Below, piece after piece: positions 1 to 11,080 of a stretch of DNA of 64,000 nt (position 1 is the first letter of the stretch; every line of letters starts with the position of its first letter). The DNA is from Burkholderiales bacterium (GTDB taxonomy: Bacteria; Pseudomonadota; Gammaproteobacteria; Burkholderiales; SHXO01). Under the pieces are notes generated by a model. It saw nothing but the letters and a program-made list of their open reading frames with translations. It had not been told where the DNA came from and did no database searches. The position numbers and the translations under genes are program-made. The stretch spans positions 62,001 through 126,000 of the forward strand of contig JADZGB010000010.1 in NCBI GenBank assembly GCA_020854105.1, read 5' to 3'.

Positions 1-14
1 GCCGTGCGCCCGGA

Positions 15-926
15 TCACGCCGTTGCGGCCTGCAGTCCGACGAAGGCGGGTGCTTCCTCTTCGCGGGCGAAGCTCACCAGCTCCCAGGACGCTTCCTGCG
101 CGAGCAGGGCGCGCACGAGCCTGTTGTTCAGCGCATGGCCCGACTTGTGTGCGCTGAACCGACCGATAATCGGGTAGCCGATGAGGTACAGGTCGCCGAT
201 GGCGTCCAGCACCTTGTGCTTGACGAACTCGTCGTCGTAGCGCAGTCCATCGGGGTTGAGCACGCTGAACTCGTCGACCACGATGGCGTTGTCCAGGCTC
301 CCGCCCAGACCCAGGCCCTGCGCGCGCAGGTGCTCGACGTCCTGCATGAATCCGAACGTCCGGGCGCGCGCGATCTCCTTCACGTACGAGGTGCTGGCGA
401 AGTCCACCGTGACCTGCTGGCGCCCCTTTTGTATGACGGGATGGCTGAAGTCGATGCTGAACTCCATGCGGAATCCGTCATACGGGTCGAAGCGCGCCCA
501 CTTGTCGTCGTCGATCACCTCGACGCTCTCGCGCACGCGCAGGAAACGCTTGGGCGCGTTCTGCTCCTCGATGTCGGCGGACTGGATCAGGAACACGAAC
601 GGGCTGGCGCTGCCGTCCATGATCGGCACTTCCTCGGCGGTGAGATCGACGTAGGCGTTGTCGATCCCCAGCCCGGCGAAGGCCGACATGAGGTGCTCGA
701 CCGTCGATACGCGAGCGCCGTCGCGCTGCAGGCACGAGGACAGGCGCGTATCGCCGATGAGGGTGGCCCGGGCGGGAATCTCGATCGGCCGGTCCAGGTC
801 GATGCGCCGGAACACGATGCCGGTATCGACGGCGGCCGGCCGCAGCGCCAGGAATACCTTCCTGCCGGTGTGCAATCCGACTCCGGTCGCCCGGACGATG
901 CTCTTGAGCGTGCGTTGCTTGATCAT
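15..926 (-). CDS. lpxC: UDP-3-O-acyl-N-acetylglucosamine deacetylase LpxC
   Basis: Zn-dependent cytoplasmic deacetylase that makes the committed step of lipid A synthesis. The 303-residue product has the family's usual length. The zinc and catalytic residues are visible: His78 in the STVEHLMSA motif, His237 and Asp241 in HKVLD, and His264 in [11 protein letters not shown]; these match E. coli H79, H238, D242 and H265. A longer reading to 986 exists, but MIKQRTLKS is the family N-terminus, so the ATG at 926 is chosen. It lies downstream of ftsZ, as in most proteobacteria, but 98 bases separate them and a promoter is present, so it can be transcribed alone. Confidence 0.97.
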   Translation of the reverse strand: MIKQRTLKSIVRATGVGLHTGRKVFLALRPAAVDTGIVFRRIDLDRPIEIPARATLIGDTRLSSCLQRDGARVSTVEHLMSAFAGLGIDNAYVDLTAEEVPIMDGSASPFVFLIQSADIEEQNAPKRFLRVRESVEVIDDDKWARFDPYDGFRMEFSIDFSHPVIQKGRQQVTVDFASTSYVKEIARARTFGFMQDVEHLRAQGLGLGGSLDNAIVVDEFSVLNPDGLRYDDEFVKHKVLDAIGDLYLIGYPIIGRFSAHKSGHALNNRLVRALLAQEASWELVSFAREEEAPAFVGLQAATA

Positions 927-948
927 TCGAGCCTTCCAGGCCGGGAAA

Positions 949-964
949 ACCGGCAATTGTAGCA
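949..964 (-). promoter_or_regulatory. Putative lpxC promoter, extended -10
   Basis: On the minus strand the hexamer TACAAT (956-961) is preceded by TGC, giving an extended -10 element. No good -35 is seen; TTGGCT lies 19 bases upstream. The predicted start would be near 949, about 23 bases before the lpxC ATG. Sequence inference only. Confidence 0.45.
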
Positions 965-1024
965 ATCGAGGCAAGCAATCAGCCAATAGTTGCCAGCGCC
1001 ATGCCTGCCCCGAAGCGCTGCCCG

Positions 1025-2185
1025 TCAGTCGGCCTGCTTGCGCAGGAATGCCGGGATGTCCAGCAGATCCACGCCCGACTGGCGCATGGCCTCGATCGTG
1101 GATTGCCGGTTGCGCCGGATCACCGCCGGCGTGTCGAGGTGGTTGTAGTCGACCGCCTCGACGATCTCCACCGGACGCATGTCCGTGCCGGTCTTGACCA
1201 CGGTGAGCGGCTTGCTCTGCATGCCCTTCACCGGGGAGCCGAGGCCGGTGGCGACCATGGTCACCCGCAACCGGTCCGCCATGGCCTCGTCGATCACCGT
1301 GCCCACGATCACGGTGGCGTCCTCGGCCGTGAACCCCTTGATCGTGTTCATAACGTCATGCACTTCCTTCATCTTGAGGCTGGCGCTGGCGGTGATGTTG
1401 ACCAGAACGCCGCGCGCCCCGGCCAGGTTTACGTCCTCGAGCAGCGGGCTGGCGACCGCCTGCTCCGCGGCACTCACGCTGCGATGCGCGCCGGTGGAGC
1501 TGGCCGAGCCCATCATGGCCATGCCCATCTCGGACATGACGGTGCGCACGTCGGCGAAGTCCACGTTGACCAGGCCCGGGCAGTTGATCACTTCGGCAAT
1601 GCCGGCCACGGCGCCATGCAGCACGCCGTTGGCCGCCTTGAACGCGTCGAGCATGCTCACGTCGTCTCCCAGAACGTGCATCAGTTTCTCGTTCGGGATG
1701 ACGATGAGCGAATCCACGTGGCGCGACAGGGCCTCGAGGCCGTCGTGCGCGATGCGCTGGCGCTTGCCTTCGAAGACGAACGGCTTGGTGACCACCGCCA
1801 CGGTGAGAATGCCCAGTTCGCGCGCCGTCTCGGCCACGATGGGCGCCGCCCCGGTGCCGGTACCGCCTCCCATTCCGGCAGTGAGGAAGAGCATGTCCGC
1901 GCCTTCGATCAACTCGACGATGCGCTCGCGGTCCTCGATCGCGGCCTGCCGGCCCACTTCCGGATTGGCGCCGGCGCCCAGGCCCTTGGTCAGTGTCGAG
2001 CCCAGCTGGAGCTGGATCGGCGCGCGGTTGCGCCTGAGCGCCTGCGCGTCCGTGTTCGCGACGATGAACTCGACCCCCTGCACTCCCGCCTCGATCATGT
2101 GATCGACCGCATTGCCGCCGCAACCGCCGACGCCGACCACCTTGATGACCGCCTCCTGGGGCTGCACATCAACCAACTCGAACAT
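1025..2185 (-). CDS. ftsZ: Cell division GTPase FtsZ
   Basis: Tubulin homologue that forms the Z ring at midcell. The 386-residue protein has the N-terminal [10 protein letters not shown] nucleotide loop near residue 19, the tubulin signature GGGTGTG at 106-112 and the [12 protein letters not shown]7-loop segment. It ends with [11 protein letters not shown], the conserved peptide that binds FtsA and ZipA-type partners. The C-terminal linker is short. A strong Shine-Dalgarno (AAAGGAGGT) lies 6 bases before the ATG. It is the last dcw gene before lpxC and follows ftsA by 66 bases. Confidence 0.98.
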   Translation of the reverse strand: MFELVDVQPQEAVIKVVGVGGCGGNAVDHMIEAGVQGVEFIVANTDAQALRRNRAPIQLQLGSTLTKGLGAGANPEVGRQAAIEDRERIVELIEGADMLFLTAGMGGGTGTGAAPIVAETARELGILTVAVVTKPFVFEGKRQRIAHDGLEALSRHVDSLIVIPNEKLMHVLGDDVSMLDAFKAANGVLHGAVAGIAEVINCPGLVNVDFADVRTVMSEMGMAMMGSASSTGAHRSVSAAEQAVASPLLEDVNLAGARGVLVNITASASLKMKEVHDVMNTIKGFTAEDATVIVGTVIDEAMADRLRVTMVATGLGSPVKGMQSKPLTVVKTGTDMRPVEIVEAVDYNHLDTPAVIRRNRQSTIEAMRQSGVDLLDIPAFLRKQAD

Positions 2186-2251
2186 GTCTGACCTCCTTTC
2201 TAGAATTGAAATCCGAACCGACGTCTCTGCTTGAACCGAATACGAACACGA

Positions 2252-3490
2252 TCAGAAATTGCCCTGAAACCAACTCTTCATCCGCTCGAACACGTGCTTG
2301 ATCGATGATCCCTGCAGGCGCGCCATCTGCTGCTGCTGGTGCTGCGAGACGGCGGACATGAGCAGCCCCACCGCAGTGGAGTAGCGCGGATTGCGCACGA
2401 CCTCCGCCAGGCTGCCGCTGTAATTGGGCGTACCCACCCGGACCGGCATGTGGAAGATCTCTTCACCGAGTTCCACCATGCCCTGCATCATCGAGCTGCC
2501 CCCGGTGAGCACGATCCCCGAGGACAGCAGTTCCTCGAAGCCGGAGCGGCGCAGCTCGGCCTGCACCAGCGAGTACAGCTCCTCCACGCGCGGCTCGATC
2601 ACCTCGGCCAGGGTCTGGCGCGACAGCTGGCGCGAACCGCGCTCGCCCACGCTCGGCACCTGCACCATCTCGGCCGGGTCGGCCAGCTCGCGCAGCGAGC
2701 AGCCGAACTTCTGCTTGATGTCCTCGGCGTCCTTGGTCGGCGTACGCAGCGCCATGGCCACGTCGTTGGTCATCTGGTCGCCCGCGATGGGAATGACCGC
2801 GGTATGGCGTATCGCACCATCGGTGAACAGGGCGATGTCGGTGGTGCCGCCGCCGATGTCGGCGAGGCACACGCCGAGGTCCCTCTCGTCCTCGGACAGC
2901 ACGGCGGTGGCCGAGGCCAGGGGCTGCAGGATCAGGTCCTTCACCTCCAGCCCGCAGCGGCGCACGCACTTCATGATGTTCTGCGCGGCGGAGACGGCGC
3001 CGGTGACGATGTGTACCTTGACCTCCAGGCGCACGCCGCTCATCCCCAGCGGCTGGCGCACGTCCTCCTGCCCGTCGATGATGAATTCCTGGTTCAGGAT
3101 GTGCAGGATCTGCTGATCGGTGGGGATGTTCACCGCCTTCGCCGTCTCGATGACGCGGTCCACGTCGATCTGCGTCACCTCGCGATCCTTGATGGCCACC
3201 ATGCCGTGCGAATTGAAGCTGCGGATATGGCTGCCGGCGATGCCGGTGTAGACCTCGCGGATCTTGCAGTCGGCCATCAGCTCGGCCTCCTCCAGCGCGC
3301 GCTGGATCGCGTTGACGGTGGAGTCGATGTTGACCACCACGCCCTTCTTCAGCCCGCGCGACTGGGCGCTGCCGTATCCGATCACCTCGAAGCCGCCCTC
3401 TGGCTGGAGTTCGGCCACCATCGCGACGATCTTGGAGGTGCCGATGTCGAGGGCGACGATGAGATTCTTGTTGTCCTTCTGCTTGGTCAT
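2252..3490 (-). CDS. ftsA: Cell division protein FtsA
   Basis: Actin-like ATPase that ties FtsZ to the membrane. The reading frame is open well upstream, but that part lies inside ftsQ in another frame; the real start is MTKQKDNKNLIVALDIGTSK at 3490, giving 412 residues. The phosphate-1 loop ALDIGTSKI, the phosphate-2 motif LADIGGGTTDIALF and the adenosine motif VLTGGSSMMQG are visible. The C-terminus (HVFERMKSWFQGNF) is an amphipathic helix of the membrane-targeting type. It follows ftsQ with an 11-base gap. Confidence 0.97.
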   Translation of the reverse strand: MTKQKDNKNLIVALDIGTSKIVAMVAELQPEGGFEVIGYGSAQSRGLKKGVVVNIDSTVNAIQRALEEAELMADCKIREVYTGIAGSHIRSFNSHGMVAIKDREVTQIDVDRVIETAKAVNIPTDQQILHILNQEFIIDGQEDVRQPLGMSGVRLEVKVHIVTGAVSAAQNIMKCVRRCGLEVKDLILQPLASATAVLSEDERDLGVCLADIGGGTTDIALFTDGAIRHTAVIPIAGDQMTNDVAMALRTPTKDAEDIKQKFGCSLRELADPAEMVQVPSVGERGSRQLSRQTLAEVIEPRVEELYSLVQAELRRSGFEELLSSGIVLTGGSSMMQGMVELGEEIFHMPVRVGTPNYSGSLAEVVRNPRYSTAVGLLMSAVSQHQQQQMARLQGSSIKHVFERMKSWFQGNF

Positions 3491-3501
3491 TGCGCTTCCA
3501 T

Positions 3502-4218
3502 TCACGCGGGCTGCTCGCCCCAACGCAGGCCCGGCTGGCGGATGGCGAAACCGTTCTCGTACCGCAGGTCGATGCGCGCGCCGGGCGGGACGCGTGCGAC
3601 GATGGTTCGGTAGGCGGCAACGAAGCGCGCCATGCGGGGCATCAGGTCCTGCCGTCCCAGCTCCAGAACCTGGCCGTCGTCTAGCGTCACCTGCCAGGCG
3701 CGGCGCACCGACAGACGCACTTCGACCGGGGTGCGCCCGACCGCGGCCAGCATGTCGCGGAAGGCGGCATAGTGGCGCGCCATCTCCGCGGAAGTGCCTT
3801 CGGGGCCGGCAAGCGTGGGCAGGCGCGCGTCGGAGACTGCCTGGAATACCTCGCCCTGCAGGTTCACCAGCGCCTTGTCGTGCCAGCGCGCGAGCGGCAC
3901 GTGCTCCTCGAGCGTCACGTGCAACCGGTCGGGCCACACGCGCCGCACCCGCGCCAGCCGCACCCAGGCCAGCCTCTCGAAGGTGGCGCTGGCCTGCTCG
4001 AGCTCCAGCGTGAAGAAGGTACCGTGTAGCTCGCGCGCGGCGAGCGCCTGCGCCTGCGCGCGCGACACGTGTGCCGTGTCGCCGGTGATCTCCACATCGC
4101 GCAGTGCGAACGCCGGCGAGCGGATTGCCGCCATCCCCAGCGCATACACGATGGCCGCCGCGGCCGCGAGATAGAGCGCAGTCGCGATCTGGTTCAGCAG
4201 CCGGTGGTTATCCCACAT
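3502..4218 (-). CDS. ftsQ: Cell division protein FtsQ
   Basis: Bitopic inner-membrane protein of the FtsQLB divisome subcomplex. It has a short cytoplasmic N-terminus, one membrane span (about residues 14-33, rich in Ala/Leu/Ile), then a POTRA domain beginning [15 protein letters not shown] and the beta domain that follows ([23 protein letters not shown]). At 238 residues it is of usual size. The last 11 bases of ddl overlap its start, consistent with coupled translation. Confidence 0.95.
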   Translation of the reverse strand: MWDNHRLLNQIATALYLAAAAAIVYALGMAAIRSPAFALRDVEITGDTAHVSRAQAQALAARELHGTFFTLELEQASATFERLAWVRLARVRRVWPDRLHVTLEEHVPLARWHDKALVNLQGEVFQAVSDARLPTLAGPEGTSAEMARHYAAFRDMLAAVGRTPVEVRLSVRRAWQVTLDDGQVLELGRQDLMPRMARFVAAYRTIVARVPPGARIDLRYENGFAIRQPGLRWGEQPA

Positions 4219-5125
4219 GCGCCATCTCCAGGATGCGCAGCACCAGCGAGTCGAAGTCGATGCCGGCGGCCTTCGCTGCCATCGGCACCAGACTGTGGCC
4301 GGTCATCCCGGGCGAGGTGTTGATCTCCAGCAGCGAGACGCTGCCGTCGCTGCGGCGGATGAGATCGGCGCGACCCCAGCCGGCGCAGCCCAGGGCGGCA
4401 GCCGCGCGCAGCACCATGTCCTGGATCGCCTGCTCCTCTGCGGCATCCAGCCCGCACGGACAGTAGTACCTGGTGTCGTCGCTGAAGTACTTGTTCTGGT
4501 AGTCGTACTTGCCCTCCGGGGCCTCGATGCGCACCAGCGGCAGTGCCCGGTCGCCGAGGAAGGCGGCGGTCAGTTCCATGCCCTCGACGAATTCCTCGGC
4601 CAGGACCATCGCGTCGTAGCGCGCCGCCAGCGCATACGCTTCGGGCAGCTGCCCGGCATGCGTCACCTTGGTCAGTCCGAGCGTGGAGCCTTCCCGTGCC
4701 GGCTTGACGATCAGCGGCAACCCCAGCGCGTGCGCGACGCCGTCCCAATCGCTGGCGGCACCCAGCTCGCGCCACTTCGGCGTGGGCAGACCGCAGGCGA
4801 CCCACACCATCTTCGTGCGCACCTTGTCCATCGCCAGGGCGGAGGCCATCACGCCGCTGCCGGTGTAGGGAATGCCGATCAGTTCGAGCGCTCCCTGCAC
4901 CGTCCCGTCCTCGCCGTAGCGGCCGTGCAGTGCGATGAACACGCGCTGGAACCCCTCGCGCTTCAACTCCAGCACCTCGCGCTGCGCCGGATCGAACGCG
5001 TGCGCGTCCACGCCGGCGCGCTGCAGGGCCTGCAGCACGGCACTGCCGGACATGAGCGAGATCTCGCGCTCGGCGGACCGGCCGCCGAACAGCACCGCGA
5101 CTTTTCCGAAACTCTTCGGATCCAC
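4208..5125 (-). CDS. ddl: D-alanine--D-alanine ligase
   Basis: ATP-grasp ligase that joins two D-Ala for the peptidoglycan stem. The protein (305 residues) shows the N-terminal [19 protein letters not shown], the [30 protein letters not shown] segment, the ATP-grasp lysine region [18 protein letters not shown] and the C-terminal magnesium-binding [24 protein letters not shown]. Length and motifs are those of DdlB, the paralogue found in dcw clusters. It overlaps ftsQ by 11 bases. Confidence 0.97.
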   Translation of the reverse strand: MDPKSFGKVAVLFGGRSAEREISLMSGSAVLQALQRAGVDAHAFDPAQREVLELKREGFQRVFIALHGRYGEDGTVQGALELIGIPYTGSGVMASALAMDKVRTKMVWVACGLPTPKWRELGAASDWDGVAHALGLPLIVKPAREGSTLGLTKVTHAGQLPEAYALAARYDAMVLAEEFVEGMELTAAFLGDRALPLVRIEAPEGKYDYQNKYFSDDTRYYCPCGLDAAEEQAIQDMVLRAAAALGCAGWGRADLIRRSDGSVSLLEINTSPGMTGHSLVPMAAKAAGIDFDSLVLRILEMAHVG

Positions 5126-5151
5126 TTATCGATTCCTCGACTGCATTGCTC

Positions 5152-6081
5152 TCATCGCGTCGGTTCCCTGCCGACGATGCGCACTTCGCGCTCCAGCCGG
5201 ACGCCGCAGCGTGCCGCCACCTCCGCCTGCACGTGCCCGATCAGCCGCTCGATGTCCTTAGCGCTCGCGCCGCCCAGATTGACGATGAAGTTGGCGTGCT
5301 TGCGCGAGACCTGCGCACCGCCGATGGTGTATCCCTTCAGTCCGCACGACTCGATCAGACGCGCCGCGTGATCGCCGGGCGGATTGCGGAACACCGAGCC
5401 GGCATTGGGCTGGTCGAGCGGCTGGCTGGCGATGCGCGTCTCCAGCAGGCGCCTGATCAGGCGCCTGCCCTCTTCGCCGTCGCCGGCGCGCAGGCGCAGG
5501 CGCGCGGCCACGAAGAACTCCTCGTACACCGCCGGCGTGCGCAGCGCGACGTGCCGGTAGCCCACCTCGTACTCGTCCCGCACACGGGTACGCAGCACGC
5601 CGTCGCGCGACAGGGTGATCACGTCCTGGACGACATCCCAGGTTTCGCTGCCGTAGCAGCCCGCGTTCATCGCCAGTGCGCCGCCCAGCGTTCCGGGGAT
5701 CCCGGCGAGGAACTCCGCACCGCGCAGACCGTGGGTGCAGGCGAAACGCGCCACCTTCGGGCTGGCGACGCCAGCCTGCGCATACACCAGCGGCGCGTCG
5801 TCCCCGGTGCTCTCCAGTTCGATGCTCTTCAGCCCGCCATGCGTGAACACCACCGTGCCATCCATGCCGCCGTCGCGTACCAGCAGGTTGCTGCCCAGGC
5901 CGACGAAGCAGACCGGCTCGGCCGGGTCGAGCGTGCGCACGAAGGCGGCCAGATCATCCAGGTCCGCCGGGAAGTACGCGCGTGCAGCGATGCCGCCGGC
6001 ACGCCAGCTGGTGTGCTTGCGCATCGGTTCGCCCGTGCGCAGCTCGCCGGTGGAGAGGTGACGCAGTTCAGCCATGTCCAT
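5152..6081 (-). CDS. murB: UDP-N-acetylenolpyruvoylglucosamine reductase MurB
   Basis: FAD/NADPH enzyme that reduces enolpyruvyl-UDP-GlcNAc to UDP-MurNAc. FAD-binding segments [13 protein letters not shown] and [18 protein letters not shown] are clear, as is the C-terminal [18 protein letters not shown] ... [11 protein letters not shown]. The stretch upstream of 6081 in the same frame is a shadow of murC, so the start is ATG 6081 (309 residues) or ATG 6075 (307). Either overlaps the murC stop at 6068-6070 by a few bases. Confidence 0.96.
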   Translation of the reverse strand: MDMAELRHLSTGELRTGEPMRKHTSWRAGGIAARAYFPADLDDLAAFVRTLDPAEPVCFVGLGSNLLVRDGGMDGTVVFTHGGLKSIELESTGDDAPLVYAQAGVASPKVARFACTHGLRGAEFLAGIPGTLGGALAMNAGCYGSETWDVVQDVITLSRDGVLRTRVRDEYEVGYRHVALRTPAVYEEFFVAARLRLRAGDGEEGRRLIRRLLETRIASQPLDQPNAGSVFRNPPGDHAARLIESCGLKGYTIGGAQVSRKHANFIVNLGGASAKDIERLIGHVQAEVAARCGVRLEREVRIVGREPTR

Positions 6082-7480
6082 GTGCCGCTGCCTGCGTGAG
6101 TTGGCCGGGCACGGACCCGATCGATCCCGCGCCCATGGTGAGCACCACGTCGCCATCGCGGGCGGCATCGAGGATTGCAGCCGGCATGTCGGCAATCTGC
6201 TCGACGAACACCGGCTCGACCTTGCCGGCGACGCGCAGGGCACGCGCCAGCGCGCGTGCGTCGGCGGCGACGATGGGCGACTCGCCTGCCGCGTACACCT
6301 CCGCGAGCAGCAGCGCGTCCACGCTGGCCAGCACGCGTACGAAGTCCTCGAAGCAGTCGCGCGTGCGCGTGTAGCGATGCGGCTGGAACGCGAGCACCAG
6401 CCGGCGTCCGGGGAAGGCCCCGCGCGCGGCGGCGAGCGTGGCTTCCATCTCGGCCGGATGGTGCCCGTAGTCGTCGATCAGCGTGAAGCTGCCGCCTCCG
6501 GCGAGCGCGACCTCGCCGTGGCGCTGGAAGCGCCGGCCGACGCCGCGAAACTCGGCGAGCGCGCGTACGATGGCGTCCACCGGCGCCTGCACTTCGAGCC
6601 CCACCGCGATCGCGGCCAGGGCGTTCTGCACGTTGTGGATGCCGGGCAGGTTCAGCAGCACGTCGAACGACCTGGCCGGTCCGCCGTTGGCCTTGACTTC
6701 GGCCACGAAGCGCATGCGCCCGGCCTCGTGGCGGATGTTCGCCGCACGGATCTGCGCTGCCTCGTTCAGGCCGTAGGTCGTGATCGGCTTGGCAATGAGC
6801 GGCATCAGGGCGCGCACGTTCGCGTCATCGGTGCACAGCACCGCCATGCCGTAGAAGGGCAGATGCTGGAGGAAGTCGAGGAAGGCCTGGCGCAGGCGGC
6901 CGAAGTCGTGCGCGTAGGTCTCCATGTGATCGGCATCGATGTTGGTGACCACCGCCAGCACCGGCTGCAGGTGCAGGAAGGATGCGTCGGATTCGTCCGC
7001 CTCCACCACGATGAATTCGCCACGGCCCAGGCGGGCGTGCGTTCCCGCCGCCTCCAGGCGGCCGCCGATCACGAAGGTAGGATCCATCCCGCCTTCGGCC
7101 AGCACGCTCGCGATCAGGCTGGTGGTGGTGGTCTTGCCGTGCGTGCCCGCGATGGCGATGCCCTGCTTCAGGCGCATCAGCTCGGCGAGCATCAGCGCGC
7201 GCGGCACCACCGGAATGCGCCCGGCACGCGCGGCCGCCACTTCAGGGTTCTCCGCCGCCACAGCGGTCGAGACCACCACGACATCGGCGCCCTGCATCTG
7301 CGCTGCATCGTGTCCGCGGAACACGCGCGCGCCCAGCGACCGCAGGCGCTGGGTGGCGGCGTTCTCGCCCAGGTCCGAGCCGCTCACCTGGTAGCCAAGG
7401 GTGAGCAGCACTTCGGCGATGCCGCTCATCCCCGAGCCGCCGATGCCCACGAAGTGCACGCGCTTTACCTTGTGCCTCAT
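6068..7480 (-). CDS. murC: UDP-N-acetylmuramate--L-alanine ligase MurC
   Basis: First amino-acid-adding Mur ligase. The start is ATG 7480 ([20 protein letters not shown]), giving 470 residues; the open frame further upstream is a murG shadow. The N-terminal nucleotide fold [12 protein letters not shown], the P-loop [13 protein letters not shown], the [12 protein letters not shown] motif and the C-terminal [14 protein letters not shown] typical of MurC are present. The ATG overlaps the murG stop as ATGA. Confidence 0.97.
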   Translation of the reverse strand: MRHKVKRVHFVGIGGSGMSGIAEVLLTLGYQVSGSDLGENAATQRLRSLGARVFRGHDAAQMQGADVVVVSTAVAAENPEVAAARAGRIPVVPRALMLAELMRLKQGIAIAGTHGKTTTTSLIASVLAEGGMDPTFVIGGRLEAAGTHARLGRGEFIVVEADESDASFLHLQPVLAVVTNIDADHMETYAHDFGRLRQAFLDFLQHLPFYGMAVLCTDDANVRALMPLIAKPITTYGLNEAAQIRAANIRHEAGRMRFVAEVKANGGPARSFDVLLNLPGIHNVQNALAAIAVGLEVQAPVDAIVRALAEFRGVGRRFQRHGEVALAGGGSFTLIDDYGHHPAEMEATLAAARGAFPGRRLVLAFQPHRYTRTRDCFEDFVRVLASVDALLLAEVYAAGESPIVAADARALARALRVAGKVEPVFVEQIADMPAAILDAARDGDVVLTMGAGSIGSVPGQLTQAAAHGHG

Positions 7481-8541
7481 GCCGCCGCCGCCATGCACAC
7501 GCCGGCCACGCACGCCGCTGCGTCGGTTTTCGCCAGCGCGCGGGCGCGCCGCGCCATGTCGAGCAGCTTCTCGCGCGTGAAGCCGAGCAGCAGATCGGCC
7601 AGTGCGCGCGCGTCCAGATCCTTCTGCTGCACCAGCACCGCAGCGCCGGCGTCGGCGAGAAAGCGCGCGTTGTGCGTCTGGTGGTCGTCCACCGCGTGCG
7701 GGAAGGGCACCAGGATGCCGGCCACTCCCGCTGCCGCCAGTTCGGCGACAGTGAGCGCGCCGGCGCGGCACACCACCACGTCCGCCGCCGCGTAGCGTGC
7801 CGCCATGTCATCGATGAAGGCGAGGGTCTCCGCCTGCACGCCTGCGCTGGCATAGTGGGCGCGCAACTGCGCGAGGTGCCGGGCACCGGCCTGATGCGTG
7901 ACCTGGGGACGATGCGCTGCCGGGATGAGGGCCAGTGCCTGCGGGACGATCTCGTTGAGTGCCTGCGCACCCAGGCTGCCGCCGACCACGAGCAGGCGCA
8001 GCGCGCCGCTGCGTCCCGCGAAGCGCAGTTCGGGCTGCGCCAGGCCGGCGATCTCCGCGCGCACCGGGTTGCCGCACCATTGCGCCTTGCGCAGCGCGTC
8101 CGGAAAGCCGGTCAGGCGCCGGTCCGCGACCTCGGCCAGTACCCGGTTGGCCAATCCGGCAATCGAGTTTTGCTCGTGCACCACCAGCGGGCGGTTGAGC
8201 AGCGCGGCCATCATGCCACCCGGAAACGTCACGTAGCCGCCCATGCCGAGCACCACGTCGGGCCGCACCCGGAACAGCACGCGCGCGCTCTGCCAGAAGG
8301 CGATCAGCAGGTTGAGCGGCAGCATTGCCATGCGCGGCAGACCCTTGCCGCGCAGCCCCGAGAAGCGGATCAGTTCCATCGGGTAACCGCGCCGGGGCAC
8401 GAGTTCGGTCTCCATGCCGCCGCGCCCGCCCAGCCACGTGACGCTCCACCCGGCGCGGCGCAGTTCGTCTGCCACGGCCAGTCCCGGCATGACGTGTCCG
8501 CCGGTGCCGCCCGCCATGATCAGCACGCTGCGCGCGCTCAT
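7477..8541 (-). CDS. murG: Lipid II synthase MurG (undecaprenyl-PP-MurNAc-pentapeptide GlcNAc transferase)
   Basis: GT28 glycosyltransferase on the inner face of the membrane; it adds GlcNAc to lipid I to give lipid II. The start [20 protein letters not shown] at 8541 gives 354 residues. The N-terminal GGTGGH loop and the second glycine loop [17 protein letters not shown] are plain, followed by the UDP-GlcNAc-binding C-terminal domain with [15 protein letters not shown]. It overlaps ftsW by ATGA. Confidence 0.97.
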   Translation of the reverse strand: MSARSVLIMAGGTGGHVMPGLAVADELRRAGWSVTWLGGRGGMETELVPRRGYPMELIRFSGLRGKGLPRMAMLPLNLLIAFWQSARVLFRVRPDVVLGMGGYVTFPGGMMAALLNRPLVVHEQNSIAGLANRVLAEVADRRLTGFPDALRKAQWCGNPVRAEIAGLAQPELRFAGRSGALRLLVVGGSLGAQALNEIVPQALALIPAAHRPQVTHQAGARHLAQLRAHYASAGVQAETLAFIDDMAARYAAADVVVCRAGALTVAELAAAGVAGILVPFPHAVDDHQTHNARFLADAGAAVLVQQKDLDARALADLLLGFTREKLLDMARRARALAKTDAAACVAGVCMAAAA

Positions 8542-9704
8542 ATGCTGCGGCCCTTCATCAGCGCGCGGTTCTCGAAATCCACGCGCAGCAGCAGCGCCAG
8601 CGCCACGCAGTTGGCCAGCAGGCCGCTGCCGCCGAAGCTCAGGAAGGGCAGCGTCAGCCCCTTGGTCGGAAGCAGCCCGAGGTTCACCCCCATGTTGATG
8701 AGTGCCTGCGATCCGAGCCACAGCCCGATGCCCTGTGCGACCAGCGCCGGGAAGTAGCGCTCCAGCCTGGCCGCACGCGCCCCGATCACGAAGGCGCGCA
8801 TGGTGAGCCAGGCGAACATGGCGATCACCACGGTGACGCCGACGAAGCCCAGTTCCTCTCCGATGACTGCGAGCAGGAAGTCGGTATGTGCCTCGGGCAG
8901 GTAGAACAGCTTCTCGATGCTCGCCCCCAGTCCCACCCCCAGCCACTCGCCGCGCCCGAAGGCGATCAGGGCGTGCGAGAGCTGATAGCCCTTGCCGTAG
9001 GGATCGGCCCAGGGATCGAGGAAGCCCAGGATGCGCTGCATGCGGTAGGGAGAAGTGACGATGACGACCACGAACCCGGCCACCAGCAGCAGGAACAGGC
9101 CGACGAACAGGCGCCAGTTCATGCCGCCCAGGAACAGCACGCCCATCGAGATGCAAGCCACTACCGCGAATGCGCCGAAATCCGGCTCGCGCAGCAACAG
9201 AGCGCCGGTGAACAGCATCACCGCCAGCATCGGCAGGAAGCCCTTCCGGAAACTGTGCATCCAGGCCGCCTTGCGCACCGTGTAGTCGGCGGCGTAGAGC
9301 ACCACGAACAGCTTCACCAGTTCCGAGGGCTGCAGGTTCATGAAGCCCAGCGGCAGCCAGCGCCGGCTGCCGTTGACTTCGCGCCCGACTCCGGGGATCA
9401 GCACCACGACCAGCAGCAGCGCGCCGAGCAGGAACAGGTAGGGGGCGGCCTGCTGCCACACCCGCATCGGCACCTGGAAGGCGATTACCGCCGCCACCGC
9501 GCTGATGCACAGGGACACGGCATGGCGCTGCAGGAAGAAGGCGAGATTGGACGAGCCGACGCGGCCGCTCTCGGCCAGCGCGACCGATGCCGAGTACACC
9601 ATGACGAGCCCGATCCCGACCAGCAGCACGCCCAGGGAGATCAGCGCCTCGTCGTGATCGCGCATCGCACTGGAGGGGCGGGCCGCGGCGGCGATGCCGA
9701 TCAT
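8538..9704 (-). CDS. ftsW: SEDS peptidoglycan glycosyltransferase FtsW
   Basis: Polytopic membrane protein that polymerises septal glycan together with FtsI. The 388-residue protein starts at ATG 9704; about ten hydrophobic spans are visible. Family motifs include the RHAVSL segment, the [15 protein letters not shown] motif, the acidic REPDFG loop, and the C-terminal [20 protein letters not shown]. Upstream open frame is a murD shadow. ATGA overlap with murD. Confidence 0.97.
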   Translation of the reverse strand: MIGIAAAARPSSAMRDHDEALISLGVLLVGIGLVMVYSASVALAESGRVGSSNLAFFLQRHAVSLCISAVAAVIAFQVPMRVWQQAAPYLFLLGALLLVVVLIPGVGREVNGSRRWLPLGFMNLQPSELVKLFVVLYAADYTVRKAAWMHSFRKGFLPMLAVMLFTGALLLREPDFGAFAVVACISMGVLFLGGMNWRLFVGLFLLLVAGFVVVIVTSPYRMQRILGFLDPWADPYGKGYQLSHALIAFGRGEWLGVGLGASIEKLFYLPEAHTDFLLAVIGEELGFVGVTVVIAMFAWLTMRAFVIGARAARLERYFPALVAQGIGLWLGSQALINMGVNLGLLPTKGLTLPFLSFGGSGLLANCVALALLLRVDFENRALMKGRSI

Positions 9705-11080
9705 GTGTGGGCCACCAGCTTGTTCACCGCCTGCACGAAGACCTGCGCGCGATGCTCGTAGTTGCGGAACATGTCGAAGCTCGCGCACGCGGGAGACAGC
9801 AGGACGGCATCGCCCTCGCGCGCCTGCTCGTGGCCGGCACGCACCGCCTCGTCCATGTCGCGAGCGCGCAGCATGGGCACGTCCACGCCCTCCACCGCCT
9901 CGGCGATGCGTTCGGCGTCGCGGCCGATGAGCACCAGCGCCCTTGCCTGGCGCATCAGCGCCTGCCGCAGCGGCGAGAAGTCCTGGCCCTTGCCGTCGCC
10001 TCCCGCGATCAGCACCACCTTCTGGCGCATGCCGTTGAGGGCAGCCACGGTGGCGCCGACATTGGTGCCCTTGGAGTCGTCGTAGAACGTGATGCCGTCG
10101 ATCTCCGCCACCTTCTGCACGCGGTGCGGCAGCCCTTCGAAACGCGACAAGGCCTCCAGCAGCGTCGGGTACGGCAGGTCCACCGCGCGCAGCAGCGCCA
10201 GCGCGGCAAGCGCGTTGGCCGCGTTGTGCAGGCCGGTGACGCGCAGGCGCGACACCGGCATGAGGCGCTCGCTGCCCTGCGCCAGCCACATGTCGGTGCC
10301 GCTTCCGACCAGCCCCCAGTCATCCGCGCCACCCGGGGCATCCAGGCCGAAGGTGAACACGCGGCGAGCGGGCAGGATCATCCCGCGCGTCCACTCGTCC
10401 TGGCGGTTGACCACCTGCACGCCGTCCCCGCGGAAGATGCGCGCCTTCGCCCGCGCGTATTCGGGCATGCCGGCGTAGCGGTCCAGATGATCTTCGCTCA
10501 GGTTCAGGCAGGCGGCCACGTGCGCGTTGAGGCTCGAGGTCGCCTCCAGCTGGAAGCTGGACAGTTCGAGCACGAACGCGATGGGCGTGTCCGTCGCCGC
10601 GTCCGGGCGCATCTCCTGCAGCGCGTCGAGCACGGGCAGTCCGATGTTGCCGGCGACCACCGTGTCCAGGCCGGCTGCGCGGCACATCGCGCCCGCCATC
10701 TCGGTCACCGTGCTCTTGCCGTTCGAGCCGGTGATGGCGACGATCCGCGTCGCCCGGCGCAGCGGCAGGGCGTGCGCGAACAGTTCGATGTCTCCGACCA
10801 CCGGCACCCCTCGCGCGCGCGCCTCGCTCACCGGCGGCTCGTTCATCGGCAGTCCCGGGCTGAGCGCGATCAGGTCGATGTCCTCGAACAGGGCTGCGCT
10901 GAAGGCGCCGGTGCTCACCTGCACCTGAGGCAGTTCCTGGCGCAGCCGCGCCAGACACGGCGGTGCGGCACGGGTGTCGCCCACGTGCACGCGCGCTCCG
11001 GCCCGCACCAGCCAGCGCACCATCGACAGGCCGGTGACGCCCAGTCCAAGAACCAGAACCTTCCTGCCGGCGTGATTCAT
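9701..11080 (-). CDS. murD: UDP-N-acetylmuramoyl-L-alanine--D-glutamate ligase MurD
   Basis: Second Mur ligase, adding D-Glu. The 459-residue protein begins [23 protein letters not shown], with P-loop [17 protein letters not shown] and the ELSSFQLE and [11 protein letters not shown] segments typical of MurD, then the C-terminal domain with [17 protein letters not shown]. The start is set at ATG 11080, which overlaps the mraY stop as ATGA; open sequence upstream of it is a shadow of mraY. Confidence 0.97.
   Translation of the reverse strand: MNHAGRKVLVLGLGVTGLSMVRWLVRAGARVHVGDTRAAPPCLARLRQELPQVQVSTGAFSAALFEDIDLIALSPGLPMNEPPVSEARARGVPVVGDIELFAHALPLRRATRIVAITGSNGKSTVTEMAGAMCRAAGLDTVVAGNIGLPVLDALQEMRPDAATDTPIAFVLELSSFQLEATSSLNAHVAACLNLSEDHLDRYAGMPEYARAKARIFRGDGVQVVNRQDEWTRGMILPARRVFTFGLDAPGGADDWGLVGSGTDMWLAQGSERLMPVSRLRVTGLHNAANALAALALLRAVDLPYPTLLEALSRFEGLPHRVQKVAEIDGITFYDDSKGTNVGATVAALNGMRQKVVLIAGGDGKGQDFSPLRQALMRQARALVLIGRDAERIAEAVEGVDVPMLRARDMDEAVRAGHEQAREGDAVLLSPACASFDMFRNYEHRAQVFVQAVNKLVAHT

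Noticed and set aside
2252..3937. 561-codon version of ftsA starting at 3937
   Set aside because: The extra N-terminal part is ftsQ read in another frame; FtsA homology starts at MTKQKDNKN (3490).
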